A stretch of DNA of 64,000 nt from NCBI RefSeq assembly GCF_012275515.1, contig NZ_JAAZQL010000008.1, positions 1 to 64,000 of the forward strand. Direction: 5' to 3'. The DNA comes from Novosphingobium sp. SG707 (GTDB taxonomy: Bacteria > Pseudomonadota > Alphaproteobacteria > Sphingomonadales > Sphingomonadaceae). The notes under the pieces were generated by a model. It saw nothing but the letters and a program-made list of their open reading frames with translations. It was not told the origin of the DNA and ran no database searches. A program made the translations under genes and the position numbers. Positions within the stretch are counted from its first letter, which is position 1; the number at the start of each line of letters is the position of its first letter. This document shows positions 15,274-24,709 of the stretch, piece after piece.

Positions 15274-16371
15274 TTACACCTGCTCTGTCACTTCGGCGCC
15301 ATCATGCGCCATCGCGCCGCGCGCCGCCAGCCTTTCCAGCAAGACCTTGAGCATGGCCAGCATCGGATCCGCCAGCGCCAGCCCCAGAATGCCGAACAGC
15401 GCCCCCATCATCAGCTGCATCGCCAGGACCAGCGCGGGGGCCAGATCGGCGGTTTTCTTGGCCACCATGGGCACAACGATATTGCCGTCGATCCCTTGGA
15501 CCACGATATAAACGCCGATACAATAAAGCCCCATCGAGGTGCCGCCCGAAAAGCCCACCATCACCATCAGCAGGCCCGACACCGGCGCACCGATATTGGG
15601 CAGGAACGCCAGCACGCCCGTAATCAGGCCCAGCAGCGTCGCCATGGGCACGCCATAGGCCGAGAGCGCCAGACCGATCGTCACCCCTTCGATCACCATG
15701 CCCACCAGCCGCCCGAACAGCAGGCGGCGCATCGTATGGCCCATCTGGGTGAACATCTGTTCGAAAAACGGGCGGCTTTCGCGCGGCAGCATCCATGCCA
15801 GACCGCGCTGATAGGGCTGGGGGTCGATGGCAAAATAGACGCCCAGCACGAGGATCAGAAACAGCGTGGCCATGCCGCCGAACAGCCCGCCCAGCACGCT
15901 GGGTAATTGCGCCGCGCCCGCGATGGCCTGTTCGGTAAAGGTCTGGATCGTGCTGCGGTTCAGTGTAATCAGCCGGTGGCGTTCGGCCCAGTGCAGGCCC
16001 TTTTGCGCCTGCGCCATCAGGATTTCGGGCAAGGCGGCGGCCTGAAGCGCGAGTTGCGACCCGGCATAGGTGGCAAACCAGATGGCAAAGCCGGCCGCCG
16101 CCGCCAGCACGATGGCCACCCGCCACAGGCGCGGGATCGGCAGCACCCGCCCCAGCAGCCGCGCCCCGCCATCCAGCAGCGCGCCAAACACCATCCCGCC
16201 AAACACCACCATCAATGGTTGCGCCAGCACCACCAGCAGCACCATCAATCCGGCAATGCCCAGCCAGATCAGCGCCTTCTTCGCCTCATTGCGGACCATC
16301 GGGTCGCGAATGTCGGTCGGGCCGGCGCGGCGCTGGCGAGGTGTGGAGGGCTTGCGGGGTGTTTGGGCCAT
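15274..16371 (-). CDS. AI-2E family (PerM-like) membrane transporter
   Basis: The 365-residue protein has the AI-2E/UPF0118 layout: two early helices (ALIWLGIAGLMVLLVVLAQP), a cytoplasmic stretch, then ATLLGLITGVLAFLPNIGAP and later GMVIEG, IVVQGIDGNIVVP and LGLALADPML blocks. Some members export quorum signals or act as Na+/H+ antiporters; the substrate here cannot be told. ATG 16371 lies directly after the lepB stop (TAATATG). Confidence 0.9.
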   Translation of the reverse strand: MAQTPRKPSTPRQRRAGPTDIRDPMVRNEAKKALIWLGIAGLMVLLVVLAQPLMVVFGGMVFGALLDGGARLLGRVLPIPRLWRVAIVLAAAAGFAIWFATYAGSQLALQAAALPEILMAQAQKGLHWAERHRLITLNRSTIQTFTEQAIAGAAQLPSVLGGLFGGMATLFLILVLGVYFAIDPQPYQRGLAWMLPRESRPFFEQMFTQMGHTMRRLLFGRLVGMVIEGVTIGLALSAYGVPMATLLGLITGVLAFLPNIGAPVSGLLMVMVGFSGGTSMGLYCIGVYIVVQGIDGNIVVPMVAKKTADLAPALVLAMQLMMGALFGILGLALADPMLAMLKVLLERLAARGAMAHDGAEVTEQV

Positions 16372-16372
16372 A

Positions 16373-17251
16373 TTATTTGGGTTTGCTCACCAAGGGCGGG
16401 CGCAGCGAGGTGCCCGCGCGGCCCGAACGCAGGCCGGTGAACCAGCTCAGCGGGTTCCAGCCCGCCGTGCCGTTGAAGGAATGGGTGATGAATTCGGCGC
16501 GCCCGCCCACATCCGACAAAGGCACCGGCCCGCCAAGCCCGCGTTCCTCCAGCGGCACGCGGCTGTCGGCGGAGTGGTCGCGGTTGTCGCCCATCACAAA
16601 GACATGGCCTTCGGGCACACGGATTTCGGCCATGTCGTCAAAGGGCTGTTCCATATGATCGAGGATCGTGTAGGTCGCGCCATTGGGCAAGGTTTCACGC
16701 CATGCCGGGATCGAGCAGACCTCCTGACCAGAAGGCTTGCGTTCCTTGAGGCCGATAAAACCGGCGCCTTCGCAGGGGTAGGGGTCTTCATCGCCCCGGA
16801 TCGCGTCGAGCGGGATTTCGGCGGGTGGTTCGACCGCCTGCGGCACAGGGCGGCCATTGAGGATGATCTGGCCATGGCGCAGCGCGATGCGGTCGCCGGG
16901 ACGGGCCACCACGCGCTTGATATAATCGTCGCCCGGCCGGTCGCGCGGGACCACGATCACCACATCGCCATAATCGGGCGTGCCGGGCCAGATGCGCCAG
17001 CTCCCACGCGGCAGAACGTGAAAGCTGGGCGAGGCCCAGTTCCAGCCATAGGGATATTTCGACACCACCAGATGATCGCCCACCCACAGGCCCGGCAGCA
17101 TCGAGGCCGAGGGAATGTAAAAAGGCTTGGCCACGAAAGAGTGAAACGCCAGCACCGCCAGCAACATCCCGCCCAGCCCGCGCACCTCGGCCCACCAGTT
17201 GATAGGCTGCTTGGCGGCGTCATTGATCTTGGTATCGCTGGAGGCGGACAT
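16373..17251 (-). CDS. lepB: Signal peptidase I
   Basis: This inner-membrane Ser/Lys protease removes signal peptides. The 292-residue form has one N-terminal membrane helix (GGMLLAVLAFHSFVAK), the catalytic Ser in YIPSASMLPGL, the Lys in DDYIKRVVARPGD and the box GHVFVMGDNRDHSADSR. ATG 17251 is chosen; the longer frame would run into acpS. It is placed between acpS and the AI-2E gene. Confidence 0.95.
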   Translation of the reverse strand: MSASSDTKINDAAKQPINWWAEVRGLGGMLLAVLAFHSFVAKPFYIPSASMLPGLWVGDHLVVSKYPYGWNWASPSFHVLPRGSWRIWPGTPDYGDVVIVVPRDRPGDDYIKRVVARPGDRIALRHGQIILNGRPVPQAVEPPAEIPLDAIRGDEDPYPCEGAGFIGLKERKPSGQEVCSIPAWRETLPNGATYTILDHMEQPFDDMAEIRVPEGHVFVMGDNRDHSADSRVPLEERGLGGPVPLSDVGGRAEFITHSFNGTAGWNPLSWFTGLRSGRAGTSLRPPLVSKPK

Positions 17252-17265
17252 CAGGGAATCGTCTT

Positions 17266-17667
17266 TCAAAGAGGCAGGGCTTCGATGATGACTGTGGCGC
17301 TGGCCCAAGGCAAATCATCGGTGAGCGAAAGGTGGAGGAAAGCTGTGTGGCCCGGCGGTGTCATCGCGGCCAGACGATCGGCGGCCCCGGCATGGAGAGC
17401 GAGTGAAGGCGCGCCCAGATCATTGCGCAAGACCTCGATGTCGGTCAGGCCAAAGCCGCGCCCGATGCCGGTGCCCAGCGCCTTGGCGCAGGCTTCCTTG
17501 GCGGCCCAGCGCTTGGCCAGCGTGGCCGCGCGCATCGCGGGGCGCGAATCGGCCAGCGCGATTTCGGCGGGCGTAAAGCTGCGCGCCAGAAAGCGCGCCT
17601 CATGCCGTTCCAGCGCGGCCTCGATGCGCTCGATATTCACCAGATCTGTGCCGAGGCCCAGGATCAT
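17266..17667 (-). CDS. acpS: Holo-[acyl-carrier-protein] synthase
   Basis: It transfers 4'-phosphopantetheine from CoA to acyl carrier protein. At 133 residues it is normal length, with the Mg-binding GLGTDLVNIERIE at the N terminus (Asp8) and WAAKEACAKALGTG (Glu of the second site). The order pdxJ-acpS-lepB is common in Alphaproteobacteria; it starts one base after the pdxJ stop. Confidence 0.95.
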   Translation of the reverse strand: MILGLGTDLVNIERIEAALERHEARFLARSFTPAEIALADSRPAMRAATLAKRWAAKEACAKALGTGIGRGFGLTDIEVLRNDLGAPSLALHAGAADRLAAMTPPGHTAFLHLSLTDDLPWASATVIIEALPL

Positions 17668-17668
17668 A

Positions 17669-18412
17669 TTACCCCCGCGCCGCGTCCATCAGTTCGCGCA
17701 TCCGGCGCACCGCGTGTTCAAGGCCTACGAACACCGCCTCGCCGATCAGATAATGGCCGATGTTGAGTTCGGCGATCTGGGGGATGGCGGCGACCGGCTG
17801 GACATTGTCATAGGTCAGGCCGTGGCCCGCATGGGGCTCGATCCCGTTGCGCGCGGCGAGGGCGGCCATATCGGCAAGGCGCTTCAGTTCCACCGCGCGC
17901 GCGTCGCCTTCGGCATGGGCATATTCGCCGGTGTGGAATTCCACCACCGGCGCGCCAAGGCGGATCGCGGCGTCAAGCTGGCGCATTTCGGGCGCGATGA
18001 AGAGCGAGACGCGGATGCCCGCATCACTCAGACGCTGAACGATGGGGGCAAGGCGGTTGTGCTGCCCCGCCGCGTCAAGACCGCCCTCGGTCGTGCGCTC
18101 CTCGCGCCGCTCGGGCACGATGCAGGCGGCGTGCGGTTTGTGGCGCAGCGCGATGTCCAGCATCTCGTCCGTGGCGGCCATTTCCAGATTGAGCGGCAGC
18201 GAGGTCGAGGCCTGAATGCGCGCCAGGTCCTCGTCGCGGATATGGCGGCGATCCTCGCGCAGATGCGCGGTGATGCCGTCGCCGCCCACCGCCGCAACGA
18301 TCTGGGCCGCGCGCACGGGATCGGGATGAGCGCCGCCCCGCGCGTTGCGGATCGTGGCCACATGGTCGATGTTGACGCCAAGGCGCAGGCGAGCGGGGCT
18401 GAGCGCGTTCAT
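17669..18412 (-). CDS. pdxJ: Pyridoxine 5'-phosphate synthase
   Basis: It condenses 3-amino-2-oxopropyl phosphate with deoxyxylulose 5-phosphate to form PNP, the ring-closing step of vitamin B6 synthesis. The 247-residue TIM barrel has LGVNIDHVATIRNARGG at the N terminus, HLREDRRHI, LNLEMAA and AGHGLTYDNV. The ATG overlaps the pyrE stop by one base (TAATG), so it is coupled to pyrE. Confidence 0.96.
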   Translation of the reverse strand: MNALSPARLRLGVNIDHVATIRNARGGAHPDPVRAAQIVAAVGGDGITAHLREDRRHIRDEDLARIQASTSLPLNLEMAATDEMLDIALRHKPHAACIVPERREERTTEGGLDAAGQHNRLAPIVQRLSDAGIRVSLFIAPEMRQLDAAIRLGAPVVEFHTGEYAHAEGDARAVELKRLADMAALAARNGIEPHAGHGLTYDNVQPVAAIPQIAELNIGHYLIGEAVFVGLEHAVRRMRELMDAARG

Positions 18413-18996
18413 TACGGCTTGGCCCGGCTGCCGGGCTTGACCGCAGGCGTGGCGGCCAGAGCGGCGGGCACTTCATCGGGCGCATAGGTGGGGAAGTTGA
18501 GCGCGATCAGCGGATAGAAGGGCACGCCCAGATCCACCTTGCCCGCGCTGCGGTCGATCAGGGCCGCCGCCGCGATCACCTTGCCGCCCGCATCCTCGAT
18601 GGCCTTGATCGCCTCGCGGCTCGACAGGCCGGTCGTCACCACGTCCTCGACCATCAGCACCTTGTCGCCCGGTTCGATGGAAAAGCCGCGGCGCAGTTCG
18701 AACGTGCCGGTGGGCCGTTCGACAAACATCGCGTCCACGCCCAGCGCGCGGCCCACTTCATGGCCGATGATCAATCCGCCCATCGCCGGGCTGATGACCT
18801 TCTGGATTTCCTTGCGCAGGTCGCGCGGCAATTTCTGGGCAATGCCAATCGCCAGACGGCTGGCCCGTTCCGGGTTCATCAGCACGCGGGCGCATTGCAG
18901 ATAATGCGCGCTGTGGCGCCCAGAGGAGAGCAGGAAATGCCCTTCGAGCAGGGCATGGCTGGCGCGGAATTCGGCCAGCACCTCTTCTTCGGTCAT
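18412..18996 (-). CDS. pyrE: Orotate phosphoribosyltransferase
   Basis: It makes orotidine 5'-phosphate from orotate and PRPP in pyrimidine synthesis. The PRPP-binding signature VLMVEDVVTTG is near residue 115, after FLLSSGRHSAHYLQ and SPAMGGLIIGHEVGR. The 194-residue length is normal. It is the first gene of the eight-gene minus-strand operon and diverges from ctaC. pyrC is elsewhere in this window. Confidence 0.95.
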   Translation of the reverse strand: MTEEEVLAEFRASHALLEGHFLLSSGRHSAHYLQCARVLMNPERASRLAIGIAQKLPRDLRKEIQKVISPAMGGLIIGHEVGRALGVDAMFVERPTGTFELRRGFSIEPGDKVLMVEDVVTTGLSSREAIKAIEDAGGKVIAAAALIDRSAGKVDLGVPFYPLIALNFPTYAPDEVPAALAATPAVKPGSRAKP

Positions 18997-19203
18997 GCTT
19001 TGTCTTGCCTTCGTCCAAAAAACTTGTGCGATTCCCGCAGGAGCGGCGCGCGCCCTGCTTCAAATTTACCCCTAGAGGCGCTTGTGGGCTGGGGCAAGCG
19101 CTGGTACACCCTGTTCCTAAGGGACAAAAGTCCCGGAGCCTGTGGGACGCCGGACGAGGAGGGGGCTTTTCTTCCGAGCGGCGAAGAAGAAAGAACGTAG
19201 GCC

Positions 19204-20220
19204 ATGATTTTGGGAGAAGTATCCGGGGCCTTCGGGCGCCGAATGTTGCGTATTGCCTTGATGGCGCGAAATGTCCTGAAAGTGGCGCCGGGTCTGGCGC
19301 TGATCGCTGCGGGCGCGGCCCATGCGGCTGCCGATCGTCTTGCTGTTGCGCCGGGCGGCTATACCCCGATGAAGCCCACGCCCGGCAAGGGCATGCCGGT
19401 TGACGGCGGGCTGACCTTTCAGACCCAATATTCCCCCACCGGGCTTGAGGCCCTGTGGATGCACGATCATATCGTGATGACCGTCCTGATCGCGACCACG
19501 CTTTTCGTGCTGGCGCTGCTGGTCTGGGTGATGGTGCGTTATAATTCGCGCGCCAATCCGGTGCCTAGCAAGACCAGCCACAACACGCTGCTCGAAGTGA
19601 TCTGGACCGGCATTCCTGTGCTGATCCTGCTGGTGGTCTTCGTCCCCTCGATGAAGCTGCTGGCCCATCAGTTCAAGACCCCGCCCAAGGAAGCGCTGAC
19701 CATCAAGGCGATCGGCAACCAGTGGTACTGGACCTATGCCTATCCCGACAATGGCGAGTTCGAGGTGACCAGCAACATGCTGAGCCACGAGGAAGCGGTG
19801 AAGCGCGGCGAGCCGCCGCAGCTGGCCGCCGACAACCGCATGGTGGTGCCGGTGGGCGAACCGATTCGCCTGCAGACCACGGGCGCGGATGTGATCCACT
19901 CGTTTGCGGTCCCCTCGCTGTGGTTCAAGCTGGACGCGGTGCCGGGGCGGATCAACGAGAAGGTGTTGTTCGTCAAGGAGCCGGGCGTCTATTATGGCCA
20001 GTGCAGCGAGCTTTGCGGCGCGCGTCACGGCTATATGCCGATCGTGGTCGAGGCGCTGCCCCGTCCCCAGTATAACGCCTGGGTGATGACGCATGCCGGC
20101 GCCAAGATCGACGGCGCGCCCGAGGCGCCCGCTGCGGCCCCTGCCGCTGCCGCCGCCGCGCCTGCCGCCGAAGCCGCTTCGGGGACCGAGGTGGCCGCCG
20201 CCGCCTCGTCCGGCGAATAA
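19204..20220 (+). CDS. ctaC: Cytochrome c oxidase subunit II (aa3 type)
   Basis: This subunit carries the CuA centre that receives electrons from cytochrome c. It has a signal peptide (LALIAAGAAHA), two transmembrane helices (HIVMTVLIATTLFVLALLVW; GIPVLILLVVFVPSM), the aromatic QWYWTYAY patch and the CuA ligands in CSELCGARHGYMP. The last 45 residues are an Ala/Pro-rich tail. Starts at 19204, 19243 and 19261 are all in frame; the last gives the most normal signal peptide. It is the first gene of the oxidase operon. Confidence 0.95.
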   Translation: MILGEVSGAFGRRMLRIALMARNVLKVAPGLALIAAGAAHAAADRLAVAPGGYTPMKPTPGKGMPVDGGLTFQTQYSPTGLEALWMHDHIVMTVLIATTLFVLALLVWVMVRYNSRANPVPSKTSHNTLLEVIWTGIPVLILLVVFVPSMKLLAHQFKTPPKEALTIKAIGNQWYWTYAYPDNGEFEVTSNMLSHEEAVKRGEPPQLAADNRMVVPVGEPIRLQTTGADVIHSFAVPSLWFKLDAVPGRINEKVLFVKEPGVYYGQCSELCGARHGYMPIVVEALPRPQYNAWVMTHAGAKIDGAPEAPAAAPAAAAAAPAAEAASGTEVAAAASSGE

Positions 20221-20245
20221 CTTTTACGCGAGGGTTTGAAGAACA

Positions 20246-21937
20246 ATGGCTACCATCGCAGACGAATTTCACGCCCATTCCGACGGGCATGTGCATGACC
20301 ATCACGATCATGACCACAAGCCGGGCTTTTTCGCCCGCTGGTTCATGTCCACCAACCACAAGGATATCGGCACGCTCTATCTGATCTTTGCCATCACGGC
20401 GGGGATCATCGGGGGCGCGATTTCCGGCATCATGCGTGCCGAACTGGCGCAGCCGGGCATCCAGTATCTGGGTTATTTTGCGCAGTTGCTGGGCACGAAA
20501 GATCCCAGCTTTGACCAGCAGCTCCACCTGTGGAACGTGCTGATTACCGCGCATGGCCTGATCATGGTGTTCTTCATGGTCATGCCTGCTATCATCGGCG
20601 GGTTTGGCAACTGGTTTGTACCGATCATGATCGGGGCGCCCGACATGGCCTTCCCGCGCATGAACAACATCTCGTTCTGGTTGACGGTGGCGGGTTTCTG
20701 CTCGCTGATGTGTTCGGCCTTCGTGCCGGGCGGCACGGGTCAGGGCGCGGGCATCGGCTGGACAGCCTATGCGCCGCTCTCGACCTCGGGTTCGCAGGGG
20801 CCTGCGGTCGATTTCGCGATCTTCTCGCTGCACCTTGCCGGTGCAGGCTCAATCATGGGCGCGATCAATTTCATCACCACCATCTTCAACATGCGCGCGC
20901 CGGGCATGACCCTGCACAAGATGCCGCTGTTCGTGTGGTCGGTGCTGGTCACTGCCTTCCTGCTGCTGCTGGCGCTGCCGGTGCTGGCGGCCGCTATCAC
21001 GATGCTGCTGACCGACCGCAATTTCCACACCACCTTCTTTGATGCGGCGGGCGGCGGTGATCCGGTCCTGTATCAGCATCTGTTCTGGTTCTTCGGCCAC
21101 CCCGAAGTCTACATCATGATCCTGCCCGGTTTCGGCATCATCAGCCAGATCGTCTCGACCTTCAGCCGCAAGCCCGTGTTCGGTTATCTGGGCATGGCCT
21201 ATGCGATGGTGGCGATCGGCGTGGTGGGCTTTGTCGTGTGGGCGCACCACATGTACACCACCGGCCTGTCCGAAGATGTGAAGATGTATTTCACCACCGC
21301 CACGATGGTGATCGCGGTGCCCACCGGCATCAAGATCTTCTCGTGGATCGCGACGATGTGGGGCGGTTCGATCCGCTTTGCCTCGCCCATGGTCTGGGCC
21401 ATCGGCTTCATCTTCCTGTTCACCGTGGGCGGCGTCACGGGCGTTGAGCTGGCCAATGGCGGTTTGGACGACAATCTTCAGGACACCTATTATGTGGTGG
21501 GCCACTTCCACTATGTGCTCTCGCTGGGCGCGGTGACCTCGCTGTTTGCCGGTTTCTACTACTGGTTCCCCAAGATGAGTGGACGCTGGCACTCCGAACT
21601 GCTGTCCTATCTGCATTTCGCGGTGTTCTTTGTCGGCGTGAACATGATCTTCTTCCCCATGCACTTCCTGGGGATGCAGGGCATGCCGCGCCGTTATCCT
21701 GACTTCACGCCTGCCTATGCCTATTGGAATCATATCGCCACGATCGGCTATATGGTGATGGCGGTGTCGATCGGCATCTGGATCGTCAACATCATCTATG
21801 CCTTCACTATGGGCAAAAAGGCCGAAGGCAATTACTGGGGCGAGGGTGCCACGACGCTGGAATGGACGCTGTCCAGCCCGCCGCCGTTCCACCAGTTCGA
21901 AACCCTGCCGGTGATCAAGGACGATGGTCACCATTAA
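20246..21937 (+). CDS. ctaD: Cytochrome c oxidase subunit I (aa3 type)
   Basis: This is the catalytic heme-copper subunit that reduces O2 and pumps protons. The 563-residue protein keeps the heme a ligand in ITAHGLIMVFFMVMPA, the CuB site WFFGHPEVYI and HHMYTTG, and VVGHFHYVLSLGA with both heme ligands. The first 25 residues are a His-rich segment (HAHSDGHVHDHHDHDHK), unusual and possibly copper-binding. It follows ctaC by 25 bp. Confidence 0.97.
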   Translation: MATIADEFHAHSDGHVHDHHDHDHKPGFFARWFMSTNHKDIGTLYLIFAITAGIIGGAISGIMRAELAQPGIQYLGYFAQLLGTKDPSFDQQLHLWNVLITAHGLIMVFFMVMPAIIGGFGNWFVPIMIGAPDMAFPRMNNISFWLTVAGFCSLMCSAFVPGGTGQGAGIGWTAYAPLSTSGSQGPAVDFAIFSLHLAGAGSIMGAINFITTIFNMRAPGMTLHKMPLFVWSVLVTAFLLLLALPVLAAAITMLLTDRNFHTTFFDAAGGGDPVLYQHLFWFFGHPEVYIMILPGFGIISQIVSTFSRKPVFGYLGMAYAMVAIGVVGFVVWAHHMYTTGLSEDVKMYFTTATMVIAVPTGIKIFSWIATMWGGSIRFASPMVWAIGFIFLFTVGGVTGVELANGGLDDNLQDTYYVVGHFHYVLSLGAVTSLFAGFYYWFPKMSGRWHSELLSYLHFAVFFVGVNMIFFPMHFLGMQGMPRRYPDFTPAYAYWNHIATIGYMVMAVSIGIWIVNIIYAFTMGKKAEGNYWGEGATTLEWTLSSPPPFHQFETLPVIKDDGHH

Positions 21938-22009
21938 GGATGGTTGCGGCGCCCGGACCCGCTCCGGGCGCCCGTAATCCGGCCGCATCTGTTACTCGAA
22001 GGGACAGCT

Positions 22010-23017
22010 ATGTCTCGCGTGCTCCCTTTACATCGCGGCGCAATGGCGCAAGGGGGAATGCCCATGAGCATCCCCCCTGTCAAAACCGGCGCTAAACCCG
22101 CCGCTCGTCAGCCTGCCGACTGGCGCGATTTCTTCGCCCTGACCAAGCCGCGCGTGATGACGCTGGTGATCTTCACCGGCCTTTGCGGATTGCTGGCGGC
22201 GCCCGGTCATATCAACCCGGTCATCGGATTTGCCACGATTTTGTGCATCGCGGTGGGTGCCGGCGGGGCCGCCGCGCTCAACCAGTGGTGGGAAGCCGAC
22301 ATTGACGCGGGCATGAAGCGCACCGCCAAGCGGCCTTTGCCTGCCGGGCGGATGGACCGCGAATCAGCGCGCGATTTCGGCATGGCGCTCTCGGGCCTGT
22401 CGGTGCTGACCATGGGGCTGGCGGCAGGGTGGATCTGCGCGGTCATTCTGGCGGTGTCGATTGTTTATTACGCGCTGGTCTATACGGTCTGGCTGAAACC
22501 GCGCACGCCGCAGAACATTGTGATCGGCGGCGGGGCCGGGGCTTTTCCGCCGATGATCGGCTGGGTGGCGGTGACGGGCCATATCACATGGATGCCGGTG
22601 CTGCTGTTCCTCATCATCTTTATGTGGACGCCGCCGCATTTCTGGGCGCTGGCGCTGTTTGTGAAGACCGACTACGCCAAGGTGGGCATTCCGATGATGC
22701 CGGTGGTGGCGGGGGAAAAATCCACGCGGCGCCAGATCTTCGCCTATTCGGTGCTGCTGCTGCCGCTCACGCTGCTGCCGGTGTTTCTGCCCAAGGATGA
22801 TGGCGGGCCGGGATGGATTTACGGCGTGTCGGCAGGCGTGCTGTCCACGCTGTTCCTGTTGCTGGCGATCCGGGTGGGTTTCCGCAACCGGCGCGATGAA
22901 GATGATTCCATGAAGCCGGAAAAGCAGCTTTTCGCTTTCTCGGTGCTTTATCTGTTCGCCCTGTTCGCCGCGCTGGTGGCGGATCGCTGGGTGCCGATCA
23001 TCGGAGGATATTTGTGA
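22010..23017 (+). CDS. ctaB: Protoheme IX farnesyltransferase (heme O synthase)
   Basis: It farnesylates heme b to heme o, the precursor of heme a. This UbiA-type membrane protein has NQWWEADIDAGMKRTAKRPL (the NxxxDxxxD motif) and a second acidic loop near HFWALALFVKTDYAKVGIPM. ATG 22010 has AAGGGA six bases before it; ATG 22058 (AGGGGG) or 22064 would give the more usual ~317 residues, so the start is open. Confidence 0.95.
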   Translation: MSRVLPLHRGAMAQGGMPMSIPPVKTGAKPAARQPADWRDFFALTKPRVMTLVIFTGLCGLLAAPGHINPVIGFATILCIAVGAGGAAALNQWWEADIDAGMKRTAKRPLPAGRMDRESARDFGMALSGLSVLTMGLAAGWICAVILAVSIVYYALVYTVWLKPRTPQNIVIGGGAGAFPPMIGWVAVTGHITWMPVLLFLIIFMWTPPHFWALALFVKTDYAKVGIPMMPVVAGEKSTRRQIFAYSVLLLPLTLLPVFLPKDDGGPGWIYGVSAGVLSTLFLLLAIRVGFRNRRDEDDSMKPEKQLFAFSVLYLFALFAALVADRWVPIIGGYL

Positions 23018-23157
23018 GCGAACCGATCGACATGGACGCAAGCAAGATGGAGGAGCGCAAGCGCATCATCGCCGGGCGCAACAAGGCGCTGGGGCTGGTG
23101 CTGCTTGGTCTGGTGGTGCTGTTCTTTGCCATCACCATTGCCAAGATGGGGCATTGA
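23014..23157 (+). CDS. coxF: Small CoxF-like membrane protein of the oxidase operon
   Basis: This 47-residue protein starts with GTG overlapping the ctaB TGA (GTGA) behind GGAGGA. It has a charged N-terminal part (DASKMEERKRIIAGRNKAL) and one transmembrane helix (GLVLLGLVVLFFAITIAKM). Short proteins of this layout between ctaB and ctaG are called CoxF in Alphaproteobacteria and are thought to assist oxidase assembly. It ends 3 bp before ctaG. Confidence 0.7.
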   Translation: MSEPIDMDASKMEERKRIIAGRNKALGLVLLGLVVLFFAITIAKMGH

Positions 23158-23160
23158 TCC

Positions 23161-23724
23161 ATGGCCGGCCTGAACCCGCCCGTGCCGCAAAACCGCAACC
23201 GCCGCGTGGCGATGATCGCGGCGGGCGTGGCGCTGGGGATGGCGGGTCTGGGCTATGCCTCGGTGCCGCTTTATCGCATCTTTTGTCAGGCCACCGGCTA
23301 TGGCGGCACGCCCCGCCGCGCCAGCGAGGCCCAGGCCGAAGGCGTCAAGGTGGCCGCCGGGCGCACGATGTCGGTGCGTTTCGACGCCAATGTCGATCCG
23401 GGCATGCCATGGCAATTCCGCCCGCGCCAGACCACGCAGACCGTGGGCATCGGCGCGCGCACGCTGGCCATTTTCGAGGCGCATAACACATCGGACAAGC
23501 CGATCACCGGGGCGGCCAGTTTCAACGTCTCGCCCGACGAGGCGGCGCGTTATTTCACCAAGGTGGCCTGTTTCTGTTTCACGCAACAGACGCTGCAACC
23601 GGGCCAAAGCGTGGCCATGCCGGTCAGTTATTACGTCGATCCCAAGATCCTTGAGGACAAGGACCTCAAAGGTCTGGAACAGATCACCTTGAGTTATACG
23701 TTCCACCCCGTGCCGGGAGCCTGA
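23161..23724 (+). CDS. ctaG: Cytochrome c oxidase assembly protein CtaG/Cox11
   Basis: This copper chaperone inserts CuB into subunit I. The 187-residue protein has one N-terminal anchor (VAMIAAGVALGMAGLGYASVPLY), the conserved YRIFCQATGYGGT and the copper motif CFCFTQQ within VACFCFTQQTLQPGQ. It lies between coxF and ctaE as usual in the group. Confidence 0.95.
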   Translation: MAGLNPPVPQNRNRRVAMIAAGVALGMAGLGYASVPLYRIFCQATGYGGTPRRASEAQAEGVKVAAGRTMSVRFDANVDPGMPWQFRPRQTTQTVGIGARTLAIFEAHNTSDKPITGAASFNVSPDEAARYFTKVACFCFTQQTLQPGQSVAMPVSYYVDPKILEDKDLKGLEQITLSYTFHPVPGA

Positions 23725-23878
23725 GGCAGGCGGGCGGAACGAGCAGGAAATCCACGCTTTTCGGCCTGCAAATCGTGCTGGACCGGGGGCTTCAGGAAAG
23801 ATAGGTTTGAACACAACAAATGCCGGGGGAAAGAGGCCGCAACAGGCCCGCACCCATGGCAAAAAGGGGATGAATGCG

Positions 23879-24709
23879 ATGGCCTCTGGCAAGACACATG
23901 ACTACCATATCCTGCCGCCCGATCTGGTGCCTTTGGCCACCACGCTCGGGGCTTTCACCTTTACCACCGGCATGGTGTTCATGATGCACCCCGAGACGTT
24001 CGGGGCGCTGGGTCATATTGTGCCATGGGCGGGGCTGGCGCTGTTGCTGGCGGCCATGTTCACCTGGTTCAACAAGATCGTTAACGAGGCCCATGCGGGC
24101 GATCATACGCCGGTGGTGCAACTGCATCAGCGCTATGGCATGATCCTGTTCATCGCCTCGGAAGTCATGTTCTTTGTCGGCTGGTTCTGGGCCTTCTTTG
24201 ATTTCTCGCTGTTTCCCTCGACCATTTCGAAGGCGATCGGCGGGCAATGGCCGCCCAAGGAATTGGAAGCTGTCCTTGACGCTTTCGACCTGCCGCTGCT
24301 CAACACGATGATCCTGCTGCTTTCGGGCACGACCGTGACCTGGGCGCATCACAGTCTGATCCATGGCGACCGTTCGGGGCTGAAAAAGGGCCTGTGGCTG
24401 ACCATCGTTCTGGGCATTTTGTTCAGCAGCCTTCAGGCGTTTGAATATGCCCATGCGCCCTTCGCCTTTGGCAAGAACACCTATGGTTCGGCCTTTTACA
24501 TGGCGACCGGTTTCCATGGTTTCCATGTGATCGTGGGCACGATCTTCCTCGCGGTCTGTCTGGCCCGCTCCTATCGCGGCGATTTTACCCCGCGCCAGCA
24601 TTTCGGCTTTGAGGCCGCCGCATGGTATTGGCACTTCGTCGACGTGGTGTGGCTGTTCCTCTTCGTGTGCATCTACATCTGGGGCAACTGGGGCTTTGCG
24701 GTTGACTGA
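23879..24709 (+). CDS. ctaE: Cytochrome c oxidase subunit III
   Basis: This seven-helix subunit stabilises the oxidase core. It has DYHILPPDLVPLATTLGAF, HQRYGMILFIASEVMFFVGWFWAFF and FHGFHVIVGTIFL. ATG 23879 (276 aa) is preferred because AAGGGG lies nine bases upstream and family members start near HDYHILPP; the frame extends to a TTG at 23807. It overlaps the DUF983 gene. Confidence 0.96.
   Translation: MASGKTHDYHILPPDLVPLATTLGAFTFTTGMVFMMHPETFGALGHIVPWAGLALLLAAMFTWFNKIVNEAHAGDHTPVVQLHQRYGMILFIASEVMFFVGWFWAFFDFSLFPSTISKAIGGQWPPKELEAVLDAFDLPLLNTMILLLSGTTVTWAHHSLIHGDRSGLKKGLWLTIVLGILFSSLQAFEYAHAPFAFGKNTYGSAFYMATGFHGFHVIVGTIFLAVCLARSYRGDFTPRQHFGFEAAAWYWHFVDVVWLFLFVCIYIWGNWGFAVD

Noticed and set aside
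16070..18487. 805-codon plus-strand frame opposite lepB-acpS-pdxJ
   Set aside because: It is antisense to four well-recognised genes; long shadow frames are expected at this GC content.
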